NCBI RefSeq assembly: GCF_029714425.1 | Contig: NZ_CP121668.1 | Span: 5,353,501 to 5,417,500, forward strand | Source of the DNA: Bradyrhizobium sp. CB2312 | GTDB taxonomy: Bacteria; Pseudomonadota; Alphaproteobacteria; Rhizobiales; Xanthobacteraceae | Direction of reading: 5' to 3' | DNA: 64,000 bases | In this document: one piece after another, positions 54,627-62,273 of the stretch | How the letters are laid out: each line of letters starts with the position of its first letter | Numbering within the stretch: the stretch's first letter is position 1 | Notes under the pieces: model-generated | What the model saw: the letters and a program-made list of their open reading frames with translations, nothing else | Told to the model about the DNA's origin: nothing | Databases searched by the model: none | Translations under genes and position numbers: made by a program

Positions 54627-55625
54627 TCAGACTGTCGCTTCCGTATCCGGCATCGAACTCTTTCCGCCGTCCGAACCTCGCGTCTTCCTTCCCGCTGAAA
54701 AAATATCCTGCACCAGCCCAAGCTTCCCCAGCCCCAAAATGATCAACCCGTTGATGTCCACCTCGTACCACGCGTGCGACAGGTACGCGTCGCGCGGGAA
54801 GCGGTGGTGGTTGTTGTGCAGGCCTTCGCCGAAGGTGAGGATTGTGGTCACGAGCTCATTCGTGGTGCTGTCATTGGTGTCGAAGCGGCGGTAGCCCCAG
54901 CGGCCGTCGCTGTGGCAGACCGAGTTGACCAGCGAGGTGGCCATGGTCATGACGTAGCTGCGGAACAGGCCGGAGAACAGGATGCAGCCGATCATCGTGC
55001 GCACGCCGCCAAAGGCGTAGCCGAGGGCGGCGGGGATGATCAGCGCCGAGAGCGCGTACCAGTACCAGCGCGTCCTTGTGAAGAACATCGCGATCGGGTC
55101 GGCCAGGATGTCCTTGGCGTAGTATTCGGCGTCGGTGGTCTCCTTGTCCCACACCCAGCCGCCCTGCGTGTGGCCCATCCCCTTTGCAAAACTCTCGATG
55201 CGGTTGCCGGAGCCGTCATAGTAAGGGCTGTGGACGTCGCCGGGCCGGTCGGAGTGAAGATGGTGCCGGCGATGGTTGCTCACCCATTTCAGGATCGAGC
55301 CCTGCACCGCCATCGTGGCGATCGCGGCGAGGATCGTCCGCATCACCGGACCGCAGCGGTAGCTGCGGTGGACGAAGTAGCGATGCATGAAGCCGATGCC
55401 CATCGTGGTCAGCACGAACATGCCGGCGAAGACCGCGATCTCCACCCAGCCGATGCCATAGGTGAAGGCCCAGATCAGCGCCCCGATCGTGCCTCCGATC
55501 ATCAGGGCGAACGAGATGTAGGAATCCCGAAATTTCGCGTCGACCACCGGGCCTTCGAACAGCAGGCCCGGCGGCATTTTCGCCTCCGCGCCCTGCTCCG
55601 GCGCCACGCCCTCGATTACGGTCAT
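54627..55625 (-). CDS. Acyl-CoA/acyl-lipid desaturase (membrane di-iron)
   Basis: 332 residues from the ATG at 55625; longer frames to 55808 run through a palindromic repeat. Three His boxes are visible: HRYFVH, SNHRRHH and HNNHH, the pattern of delta-9 type fatty-acid desaturases. Four or more membrane segments. It introduces a double bond into acyl chains at the inner membrane, adjusting fluidity. No strong ribosome-binding site is seen. It is divergent from the phasin-like gene with a 286-bp gap. Confidence 0.92.
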   Translation of the reverse strand: MTVIEGVAPEQGAEAKMPPGLLFEGPVVDAKFRDSYISFALMIGGTIGALIWAFTYGIGWVEIAVFAGMFVLTTMGIGFMHRYFVHRSYRCGPVMRTILAAIATMAVQGSILKWVSNHRRHHLHSDRPGDVHSPYYDGSGNRIESFAKGMGHTQGGWVWDKETTDAEYYAKDILADPIAMFFTRTRWYWYALSALIIPAALGYAFGGVRTMIGCILFSGLFRSYVMTMATSLVNSVCHSDGRWGYRRFDTNDSTTNELVTTILTFGEGLHNNHHRFPRDAYLSHAWYEVDINGLIILGLGKLGLVQDIFSAGRKTRGSDGGKSSMPDTEATV

Positions 55626-55728
55626 TTCAAACGGCCCACTTCCAAAGCACTTCTGCAACGTAGGGTACAGACGCGGATAATTTCTAGCAAGAACCCCATC
55701 GGCCGCTCGACTACCGAGGGAACCTGTC

Positions 55729-55785
55729 GGGTGGGTCAGCCCTGCGGACTGCGCGTAGCGCAGACCGCTTGGCGTAACCCACCCC
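55729..55785. repeat. Palindromic repeat family G
   Basis: GGGTGGGT ... GCGG-CTGCGC-GTA-GCGCAG-CCGC ... ACCCACCC. It lies between divergent genes. The stem has several mismatches. Only one copy is seen in the window. Confidence 0.6.
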
Positions 55786-55911
55786 ACCCACTGCCGGCAT
55801 CCGGCCAAATCTCATCACATGGCCGCCACGCAAGTGACAACCCACAATCGCGATTTCAGCGCAAACGCGACGGAGGTTGGCGGCTTCAGCGATATTCAGG
55901 AGCCATTTGCA

Positions 55912-56544
55912 ATGTTGAGTTCGGTAGAAAATAAGCCAACGGGAAAATCCGGCCGGCGCGGCGGCAAGAAGAAGGCCGGGCAACGGACCAAAGCCGGCGA
56001 GCACCACGCAACTGCAGCGCATCCATCGCCGGATGCCTCGGCGGAGATCAGCCAAGAGAATAAGCAAGAGAACGAGCAAGAGAACAGGCAAGAAAACAGG
56101 CAAGAGACCGAGCAAGAGAACAAGCAAGAGACCAAGCAAGAGACCAAGCAAGAGGCAGAGACGAGCCGACTGATCGGTGCGCAGGTTCCCTCGGCTGTAA
56201 CCTTGCCGTCCGGGATAGAGATCGCTGCAAGCGCGCCCGTCGCACCAAGGGAACCCTCCCAGGTCAGCCCGCAGGCGATTGCCGATGCCTATGGCGACTA
56301 CATCAGGACGTCGCTTGAGCAAGCCTGGGCCTTCCTGGGACGGCTCGCGACGGCGCGCTCACCCGTCGAGGCCGTTGAGCTTCAGATGGCGTACGCGAAA
56401 CAGGCGTGCGAATCCTTCGTCGCCAAATCCCAAGAGATCGCCGAGCTGCATGAACAAATGACCAGACAAAGGGTCATGCATTTTGAGGGGTTCGTGGCCA
56501 GGCTCACCCAGACGACGCTCGAAATCCGCGCAACACATCACTAA
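55912..56544 (+). CDS. Phasin-like protein with Gln/Glu/Asn repeat
   Basis: 210 residues if started at the ATG at 55912 (AGGAG 10 bases upstream); an ATG at 55819 gives 241. N-terminus is basic ('GKSGRRGGKKKAGQRTKAG'). Residues 47-82 are a tandem repeat of the tetrapeptide EN(K/R/E)Q or ETKQ encoded by a 12-bp unit. The C-terminal 110 residues form a phasin-type amphipathic helix domain ('DYIRTSLEQAWAFLGRLATA', 'AYAKQACESFVAKSQEIAEL'). Phasins coat PHA granules; this one is also typical of free phasin-like proteins in Bradyrhizobium. Confidence 0.85.
   Translation: MLSSVENKPTGKSGRRGGKKKAGQRTKAGEHHATAAHPSPDASAEISQENKQENEQENRQENRQETEQENKQETKQETKQEAETSRLIGAQVPSAVTLPSGIEIAASAPVAPREPSQVSPQAIADAYGDYIRTSLEQAWAFLGRLATARSPVEAVELQMAYAKQACESFVAKSQEIAELHEQMTRQRVMHFEGFVARLTQTTLEIRATHH
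56053..56155 (+). repeat. 12-bp tandem repeat coding for a Gln/Glu-rich linker
   Basis: About nine imperfect copies of a 12-base unit (CAAGAGAACAAG-like) inside the phasin-like gene. Each codes for four residues (Q-E-N/T-x). Copy number may vary by multiples of 4 residues without frameshift. Confidence 0.9.
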
Positions 56545-56750
56545 AGCTGAATGGCGTTGGGTTGAATCGAGTGCCGCAGGCTCGGTTCACCTCGCCCGCT
56601 TGCGGGAGGGGTCGGCGCGAAGCGCCGGGTGAGGGCTTTCTCCTCTAGGAGAGTGTCCCATTGCGGATGCACCCTCACCCCAACCCTCTCCCGCAAGCGG
56701 GAGAGGGAGCGCACCTCCCGTTGCAGCGATCAATCTCATCGCGCTTTAGC
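56541..56750. repeat. Composite intergenic repeat (family C), second copy
   Basis: TAAAGCTGAATGGCGTTGGG ... GTTGAATCGA, then CTCGCCCGCTTGCGGGAGGG, GGGTGAGGG, a second block CCCTCTCCC GCAAGC GGGAGAGGG, and CTCATCGCGCTTTA. The order of blocks matches the element at 32976-33183 with different inner sequences. It follows the phasin-like gene stop. Confidence 0.85.
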
Positions 56751-56791
56751 GGCGGCTGCGCATTTCGAGCCGCGTGGCCGGAAGCCCTCAG

Positions 56792-56866
56792 GGGTAGAAC
56801 CCTTGCGAAACCCATCATACGACCATCGACGTTGATGGGCTTCGCTCCGCTCGGCCCATCCTACGA
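56792..56866. repeat. Degenerate family B repeat
   Basis: GTAGAACCCTTGCGAAACCC on the left and TGATGGGCTTCGCTCCGCTC ... GGCCCATCCTACG on the right keep the family B plan, with mismatches in the left arm. Confidence 0.7.
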
Positions 56867-56900
56867 ACAGCGCTTGCGCAGTCGCGGAGCCAACCCACCC

Positions 56901-57003
56901 TAAAGCATGATCCGGAAAAGTGCGAAGCGGTTTTCCGGAAAGATCATGCGTAAACAACAACCTAAAGCGCGATGACGATTCATCCAAATCTCATCGCGCT
57001 TTA
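56901..57003. repeat. Family A intergenic repeat, second intact copy
   Basis: TAAAGCATGATCCGGAAAAG ... TTTTCCGGAAAGATCATGCG ... TAAAGCGCGATGACGATTCA ... CATCGCGCTTTA. Nearly the same as 5361-5462. It lies next to families B and C in a 579-bp intergenic mosaic. Confidence 0.92.
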
Positions 57004-57123
57004 CGCTCACTCCGCCCCGCTCCCGCGCTCGCCATAATTTTACCTTTGCACACGCGTTGTGTCGGACAACGGCGAGACCTATCCTTGCAGCGATCGGACT
57101 GCCTCCCATTGACGCCCGACCGG

Positions 57124-58188
57124 ATGGAGAGCGCATCGGTGCCTGAGACGAACGACCCCAAACCTGAGACCGACAGGCCGGATAACGCCAAGCCGGATAA
57201 CGCCAAACCTGACGCCGCCAAGCCGGACGAGGCGCGCGTCGACGGCGGGCTGGCGCGGGCCTATGACCGGATCAAGAGCGCCGAGGAAGACCTTGCTCGG
57301 CTGGACCGGCTGGTTTCCGGAATGGAACGCGACAGCGAAAGCCCTGGGGTCTCGCACGCAAGCGCCGCTGCGACGGCAGCCGCAACCTCCGCAAACAAGG
57401 CGCCGACGCCGGATGCCAAGGCTCCCGATGACAAGGCTCCGGATGACAAGCATCAAGGCTTGAAGGGAGACCGGACCATGATGCGTGCCTTGGTCGGCCT
57501 CGTGCTGGCAATCGGCCTTCTCGGCGCGGCCTTCGCTTCGCAATATCGCGATGAGGCCAAATCGATCAGCGAGTCGATCGGCAAGTCGATCATGGCACGA
57601 TTGGGTCCGCCGGCCACGAGCACACCCTCGCAAGCCTCCGCTGTGGCAAGTCCGGCGCAGCCGCCCGCCATGCTGCTGGCTGCGGCCGATGAGACGAGCC
57701 CGATGCCCGCGCCGCCGGTCGCCAAGGACACGCCAACCAAGGACACGCAAGCCAAGGACACGGAAAGCGTCCCCAAGCCCGGCGCCACGGCGCCTGAGGC
57801 GTCATCGGCCGATCTCGCGCAATCGCTCAAGGCCATCACGAGCGAGCTTGCGAGCATCAACGGCAAGCTCGAGCAACTGAAAAGCCGCAACGAGCAGACC
57901 CTGCGCGAGCAGGCCGACACCATTCAACAGCTCAAGGCGGCGCAGGAGAAGGATGCGGCGGAGACTGCGCGCCTCGCCGCGCAGGTCCAGACGTTGCAAA
58001 CGCCGCCGACGGCGTCATCGGCGTCCACAGCCGCAAAGCCCGTCGTGCGCAGTGTGAACAGCGATATGGCTGCGCGTGCCCGGCCGCACGTACCAGACGC
58101 CGCGCCCCGGCGGCCCAGGCCGCCGCCGCGTGGCCGCTGGATGCCTCCGCCCTATATGGATCCCTATTACGGCGATCCGGATTGGTGA
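57124..58188 (+). CDS. Membrane-anchored protein with acidic repeats and coiled coil, unknown function
   Basis: 354 residues if started at the ATG at 57124; a GTG at 57139 has GGAGAG 7 bases upstream and is an equally good start. N-terminus holds repeated KPDNAKPD/AKPDAAKPDEA units (about 15-38), then a short helical segment, an Ala/Pro/Asp-rich linker, a single membrane helix (about 120-138, 'ALVGLVLAIGLLGAAFASQY'), a Thr/Pro-rich part, a coiled coil (about 225-290) and a Pro/Arg-rich C-terminus. No recognised domain. Topology suggests one membrane pass with a coiled-coil part outside. A palindrome follows at 58211. Confidence 0.75.
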   Translation: MESASVPETNDPKPETDRPDNAKPDNAKPDAAKPDEARVDGGLARAYDRIKSAEEDLARLDRLVSGMERDSESPGVSHASAAATAAATSANKAPTPDAKAPDDKAPDDKHQGLKGDRTMMRALVGLVLAIGLLGAAFASQYRDEAKSISESIGKSIMARLGPPATSTPSQASAVASPAQPPAMLLAAADETSPMPAPPVAKDTPTKDTQAKDTESVPKPGATAPEASSADLAQSLKAITSELASINGKLEQLKSRNEQTLREQADTIQQLKAAQEKDAAETARLAAQVQTLQTPPTASSASTAAKPVVRSVNSDMAARARPHVPDAAPRRPRPPPRGRWMPPPYMDPYYGDPDW

Positions 58189-58210
58189 GCTCGAAGGCAG
58201 GCTGCAGTGC

Positions 58211-58334
58211 CGTAGGGTGGGCAAAGGCGCACTTGCGCCGTGCCCACGAGCAAGTTCTACGGACGGGAATGGTGGGCACGCTTCCGCCTTCGCTCTTCGA
58301 GCTACGGCGGACAAGTCGCTTTGCCCACCCTACG
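58211..58334. repeat. Palindromic repeat family E (related to B) between convergent genes
   Basis: Outer arms CGTAGGGTGGGCAAAGGCG / CGCTTTGCCCACCCTACG with inner arms CGTGCCCAC / GTGGGCACG form a nested 124-bp palindrome. It fills the gap between the convergent genes at 57124-58188 and 58346-58627. Confidence 0.9.
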
Positions 58335-58345
58335 AGAGCCGGGCG

Positions 58346-58627
58346 CTACCACCAATACGGCCAGCGCCATCCCTCATAACGAACATATGACGACACGAAC
58401 GGCGGGCCATAGGGATCGACGCGGTCGTCTTCAGGCCGATAACGATAGCGCGGAACGATATAGTAGTCCCACGGCGTCGGCCGCAGCACGGGCGCCGTCA
58501 CGATGAGCCTCTCCTGTGGTGCGCGGACGACGACAGCCTTTCGCGTCCTGGCTTCAACACCTGTCGTTGCCAGGCTGCACAGCGCCACGGCCGTTCCGAG
58601 CGCACACGCGAGGGTCATTTTCTTCAT
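58346..58627 (-). CDS. Small secreted protein, unknown function
   Basis: 93 residues from the ATG at 58627 with AAGGAG 8 bases upstream. Signal peptide 1-26 (ending TGVEA). The mature part is Pro/Tyr/Arg/Trp-rich, with 'PTPWDYYIVPRYRYRPEDDR' near residue 50 and a C-terminal WRWPYWW. No domain recognised. A TTGACA at 58688-58693 (minus strand) is a possible -35 element. Likely periplasmic. Confidence 0.72.
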   Translation of the reverse strand: MKKMTLACALGTAVALCSLATTGVEARTRKAVVVRAPQERLIVTAPVLRPTPWDYYIVPRYRYRPEDDRVDPYGPPFVSSYVRYEGWRWPYWW

Positions 58628-58884
58628 GCGTTGATCTCCTTCGCGGGAAGAGTGCTCAAGGTTGCAAAGCAAGGCAAGCCAATTCGCTGTCAACTTGCTT
58701 GAATGAACGCTGTCGGCTCTGGCTCGCCGCCCGCTCCACGCACCCATCCCGGCCGCAACCTCGCGGGCATCGGCAGCGCGCCAGCGCTAGGTTCAACCGG
58801 CGCACCCCCTTGGATTGCAGGGGCCAATTAGACACGCTAGACGTTTGGTCATTGGTCAAAACGATTCGTATCTTTGGGGGATAG

Positions 58885-59142
58885 ATGAACAAGTTGATGA
58901 CGGCTTTCGTCGTGACGGTCTTGTCGGTGGGCATCTCGGCGGCCGGGGCTGCTCCCCTTTACGAGTGCGGCGGCAACCCCGCCTGCCAGGCCAAGCGCGA
59001 TCGCATGTCCCGCGAGACCTATGATCGCAACATCAATCGGTGCCTCGCCGCTGCCGGGGCCACGCGCGAGCAGTGGCGCGCCCATGCCGTCCCGCGCCCG
59101 CAGGCGGACAAGGTCCGCGCCTGCCTGGAGGCGCACGGCTAA
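58885..59142 (+). CDS. Small secreted Cys protein, unknown function
   Basis: 85 residues. ATG at 58885 with GGGGGA upstream. Signal peptide 1-22 (ending AGA). The mature protein has four cysteines (two in 'YECGGNPACQAK' and one each in RCLAA and ACLEA), spaced as two possible disulfides between two helices. A PsiF-like or DUF-type small periplasmic protein is conceivable, but I see no firm match. It is divergent from the gene at 58346 and convergent with the FkbM gene. Confidence 0.72.
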   Translation: MNKLMTAFVVTVLSVGISAAGAAPLYECGGNPACQAKRDRMSRETYDRNINRCLAAAGATREQWRAHAVPRPQADKVRACLEAHG

Positions 59143-59167
59143 TTCACCAAGTCGTGCGGCGGGCGAA

Positions 59168-59203
59168 GCCCTACGCCGCGTCGGCGTCCTCGGGCTCAGG
59201 CCC
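59168..59203 (-). pseudogene. Remnant of a PilZ-XRE gene 3' end
   Basis: ACGCCGCGTCGGCGTCCTCG ... CAGGCCC at 59173-59203 matches 60298-60328, the last codons of the PilZ-XRE gene, in 30 of 31 bases. Read on the minus strand it codes GPEPEDADAA followed by a stop, the same C-terminus. No upstream coding part is preserved, so only the end of a former copy remains, next to a family B hairpin. Confidence 0.65.
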
Positions 59204-59239
59204 ATAGGATGGGTAGAGCGTAGCGAAACCCATCCTATG
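59203..59239. repeat. Short-form family B palindrome between convergent genes
   Basis: CATAGGATGGGT, 13 bases, ACCCATCCTATG. It is a single family B arm whose ends are themselves self-complementary. It lies between the convergent genes 58885-59142 and 59264-60079. Confidence 0.85.
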
Positions 59240-59263
59240 CAGTCGCACTTGCCAAGCCGCGCT

Positions 59264-60079
59264 TCAGGCTGCCTGGCCGGTGCTTTGGGGCAGGTCGATA
59301 TCCTTCCAGCTCGCATCGCTCTGATGGACGGCGAGAATGTTGATGCCGAGCGCCACCGCGTGATAGCCGTTGTCCTTCAGCCATTGCTCGAGTTGCCGGG
59401 TGTCCGTCTTGATCTTTTCGATCAGCAGGATCGGACGATACTTCCTGATCGTCGCCTGGGCACCGCTGAGGGCTTCCATCTCCATGCCCTCGATGTCGAT
59501 CTTGATGAAATCGACCCGCGGCAAATCGAGTTCGTCCAGAGTCATTTTCCGGACCATGACGGTGTTCTCGGCGTAGTCGATCGCCTGACCGATGAATTCG
59601 GTGCTCGGGCGTGGCCGCAGCTCCAGGCTGCCGAAGCTGGACGGCGTGAAATAGTTGGGATTCGGAATTTGCATCGTGCCGGATTCGGACGACACGGCCG
59701 CATGCACCGCATGCGCATTGAAGCAGTTGTTGATGGCGATGTTGCCGGCCAGCGCGTAGAAGATCCGCTCCTGGGCCTCGACCGCAAGCACCGTGCCCCA
59801 TCCCGTCATCGACGAGGCCCATTCGATCGTGTGCACGCCGATATTCGCGCCGCAGTCGATCGCGATCACTCCGTCACCGTGGTACTTTCGTCGCAGGGCC
59901 AGCAGTTCGAGCGCGACCTTGACTTCGAGCGGATCGAAGGCGGCCCCCTCCAGGATCTGATACCCCACGCCGTAGCCGCGGTCAGGCGCGAGCATGCGAT
60001 AGTCGAAGCGATTGACGATCATCGTGCCGTGGTTGGACGAGGCCATGACAAAGGCCAGTTTTTGCCCCGCGATAGGCAT
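59264..60079 (-). CDS. FkbM-family methyltransferase
   Basis: 271 residues. SAM-binding core starts 'VIAIDCGANIGVHTIEWASS' near residue 70, followed by 'VLAVEAQERIFYALAGNIAI' and the FkbM helical pair 'DFIKIDIEGMEMEALSGAQA', 'RKYRPILLIE'. The family O-methylates sugars or other hydroxyl groups in polysaccharides and antibiotics; no sugar genes are adjacent, so the target is unknown. Position beside a surface-protein region might hint at a glycan target. Minus strand, start ATG 60079. Confidence 0.92.
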   Translation of the reverse strand: MPIAGQKLAFVMASSNHGTMIVNRFDYRMLAPDRGYGVGYQILEGAAFDPLEVKVALELLALRRKYHGDGVIAIDCGANIGVHTIEWASSMTGWGTVLAVEAQERIFYALAGNIAINNCFNAHAVHAAVSSESGTMQIPNPNYFTPSSFGSLELRPRPSTEFIGQAIDYAENTVMVRKMTLDELDLPRVDFIKIDIEGMEMEALSGAQATIRKYRPILLIEKIKTDTRQLEQWLKDNGYHAVALGINILAVHQSDASWKDIDLPQSTGQAA

Positions 60080-60295
60080 AGCAGAATCTCCCCTTCACCC
60101 AGAGTAGACACCACTATCCCAGTGCGTGCTTATGCGAAGCTTGCCCGGAATCGGCGACCGGACGAGCACGCGTCCCCCGGATGAGCGCAGCGATGTCCGG
60201 GGAAATGTTCCACGGCAAAGGTCCCGGATATCGCGGAGCCTGTTATCAAGCGACGCGTTGCGCCGACCCGGTGGCTCATGCGGGCTACGGCTCCC

Positions 60296-60832
60296 TCACG
60301 CCGCGTCGGCGTCCTCGGGCGCAGGCCCTGTCACGAGCCCGTCGAGACTGACCATCAGCAAATCGGCGATGTGCATCAGCTGGTAGAGCGGAATGTCCGC
60401 CTCGCCCGTCTCGGCCTGCAACACGAACGCGGGCGACACGCCGATGCGCTCGGCGAGCTGGGTTTCGGTGTAGCCGCGGCTCTCGCGTGCGGCTTTCACA
60501 CGCGCGCCGATGCCGAGCCGGTGCCGGGACTGCTCGTCCGCGGTCATCATGGCGGCCTGCTCCTCCGGGCTCGCATAACCGTCCGCGAACGCGGTGCCGA
60601 TCAGCCGCTCCTTGCGCCAGGCGAGCCGGCAGGCCTTGCGCAGTCCGCTCGAGAAGATCACCGAAAACTGCTCCGGCACCCACGCCGAGCTGTTGAGCTG
60701 CAGGCGCGCGCCGGTACCGGAGACGTCGCGGATCGTGCAGGGCACGCTGATGACGCTGCCGGCGCCGTTGTCGAACTCGACAATGCCGGTCCGCAGCGTG
60801 TGATGCCTGACGGCGGCGCGATGATCGCTCAT
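60296..60832 (-). CDS. PilZ-like domain fused to XRE helix-turn-helix
   Basis: 178 residues, start ATG 60832. Residues 1-90 resemble a PilZ domain: 'RHHTLRTGIVEFDNG' (start motif RxxxR) and 'CTIRDVSGTGARLQLNS' with the D-x-S-x-x-G signature, the c-di-GMP contact points. Residues 105-165 are an XRE helix-turn-helix ('LGIGARVKAARESRGYTETQ', 'LAERIGVSPAFVLQAETGEA', 'IPLYQLMHIADLL'). The pairing would allow c-di-GMP to control DNA binding directly. A partial copy of the last 31 bases lies at 59173-59203. Confidence 0.82.
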   Translation of the reverse strand: MSDHRAAVRHHTLRTGIVEFDNGAGSVISVPCTIRDVSGTGARLQLNSSAWVPEQFSVIFSSGLRKACRLAWRKERLIGTAFADGYASPEEQAAMMTADEQSRHRLGIGARVKAARESRGYTETQLAERIGVSPAFVLQAETGEADIPLYQLMHIADLLMVSLDGLVTGPAPEDADAA

Positions 60833-61082
60833 GACAGCTCCCGTAAGCTCGCGGCAGCGCCGGACGAGGCATCTGACGCGGCCGCAAATTCCGGACCGGA
60901 ACCTAGCGCAGAGTTTTTCGCAAAACTCCTAATGTTCCACCGCCGCGCCCGCGACCGGCCGCGATGGTAAAGGATTTGCTCCCATCTGCAGCGGGGCGGG
61001 TCGCACAAGAACATTCACGAGAAGACCGACATGCCCGGGACAAGCCCGGCCATGACGATGTGGAAGCGACCGCGTCTCTCTC

Positions 61083-61235
61083 CGCCGTCATTCCGGGGCG
61101 CGACGAAGTCGCGAGCCCGGAATCCATAGCCACGAGCGGAAGGGATGACCCGTCACTATCGGCGCGCCCGTCTCGACGTCCTGTGGTTATGGATTCCGGG
61201 CTCGGCGCTGCGCGCCGCCCCGGAATGACGGCGGG
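61083..61235. repeat. Family D large palindrome, type 1
   Basis: Left arm CCGCCGTCATTCCGGGGCGC ... GAGCCCGGAATCCATA, right arm TATGGATTCCGGGCTC ... CGCCCCGGAATGACGGCGG. About 153 bp overall; two shorter hairpins are nested inside. Confidence 0.88.
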
Positions 61236-61266
61236 GAGAGTTCGGTGCACAGAGATACAATCTGTC

Positions 61267-61359
61267 CGTCATGCCCGGGCTTGTCCCGGGCATCCACGTT
61301 CTTTGTGCCGGCTTTGTGCCGGCAAGGCGTGGATGGCCGGGACAAGCCCGGCCATGACG
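61267..61359. repeat. Family D large palindrome, type 2
   Basis: CGTCATGCCCGGGCTTGTCC ... GGGCATCCACG on the left is inverted as CGTGGATGGCCGGGACAAGC ... CCATGACG on the right. Each arm contains a CCCGGGC-type hairpin of its own. A part of a further copy is at 61031-61059, and another surrounds the IS481 element. Confidence 0.88.
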
Positions 61360-61419
61360 CTGTGGAACCTTCGGTGCCCAAATCGTTGGGCCACATACGC
61401 CCCCACCATCCGTGCCCGC

Positions 61420-62085
61420 CTACTCGCGCGCGCGGCGCAGCGCGTCCTCCAGCTTCCGCCTTTGCTTGTCCCAGCGGGTCTGCTCGGCCTCAGCGCGCTC
61501 GTCGATTGCGGCGCGCTCGGCCTCGATCGCCTCGATGCGCGCTGCGTGCACCCGCCTCGCCTCCTCCAGTGCCGCTTCGGCCGCGGCGACGGCCTTGTCC
61601 CGGCGCGCACGCGCCTTGGCGTGGGCCGCCTCCTCCTTGCGGCGCTCGGCTTCGCGCCGCCGCTCCTCTTTCTCAAACGCCGCGGCGGCCTTGCGCGCGG
61701 CCTCGTCGTCGGCCTTGCGCGATATCTTGTGTGCGGTCCTGACGGGACGCTTCTTCGACTCCGCCTTGGGCTTGCGTTTGGGCCTGCGTTTGGGCTTGGC
61801 CTCGTCGTCGGCGAGATCGGTCGGCAGCTGCGCGTTCTCGGTGAACGGATCGTCCGAGCCGACCGGGCGTCTCAGCACGACGCCGGGACTTGCCATCGTC
61901 GCCGCGACGACATCGGGGTCGTCGGTCTCCTTCGCAACGCCCTGATGGAAGAGATTGGAGCTCGCGCCCCACGCCTCCAGCGCCGCCTTCATCGAGGGTG
62001 CGGCGACCGCCTGGTCGTAAAAGCCGAGCGAGGTCTGGTACGTCCTCAGTTTTCTCTGCGGTTTTGTCTTCGGCTTGTCTGGCAT
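61420..62085 (-). CDS. Coiled-coil protein, TolA-like annotation, unknown function
   Basis: 221 residues from the ATG at 62085 (MPDKPKTKPQRKLRTYQTSL); longer frame to 62172 has no start signal. The N-terminal 95 residues are a short globular part ('LRTYQTSLGFYDQAVAAPSM', 'EAWGASSNLFHQG'). Residues 105-220 are Lys/Ala/Glu/Arg-rich and form a long coiled coil. Such proteins are often called TolA-like because of the composition, but there is no membrane segment and no TolA domain III, so the name is not supported. Conserved in Bradyrhizobium; function unknown. Confidence 0.8.
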   Translation of the reverse strand: MPDKPKTKPQRKLRTYQTSLGFYDQAVAAPSMKAALEAWGASSNLFHQGVAKETDDPDVVAATMASPGVVLRRPVGSDDPFTENAQLPTDLADDEAKPKRRPKRKPKAESKKRPVRTAHKISRKADDEAARKAAAAFEKEERRREAERRKEEAAHAKARARRDKAVAAAEAALEEARRVHAARIEAIEAERAAIDERAEAEQTRWDKQRRKLEDALRRARE

Positions 62086-62273
62086 GTCGCTCCGCGGCCC
62101 TGGCGCAGCAACAAGCTCCCGTCGCACCGCCACCACCTTGGCATCATGCCCCTGTTTTGCCCGACGGGTCAAACACTATTTCGGTATCGCCGAAGTCGCT
62201 CGACCCAGGGCAATCGCGATTAACATCGGAGCTTTGGGCTGCCAGGCCCCCACAGCGTCATGGCCGGGCTCGT

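Larger units (their letters stand above)
60833..61419. other. 587-bp intergenic repeat mosaic
   Basis: Holds family D palindromes (61031, 61083-61235, 61267-61359) and no supported gene. A long plus-strand frame through it is a shadow of the repeats and of the neighbouring TolA-like gene. Confidence 0.6.

Noticed and set aside
56053..56155. CRISPR-like direct repeats
   Set aside because: Units are only 12 bp, contiguous, in frame and without spacers; they are a coding tandem repeat.
60964..62223. 419-codon plus-strand frame
   Set aside because: It runs through palindromic repeats and the complement of the TolA-like gene, with no recognised domain.
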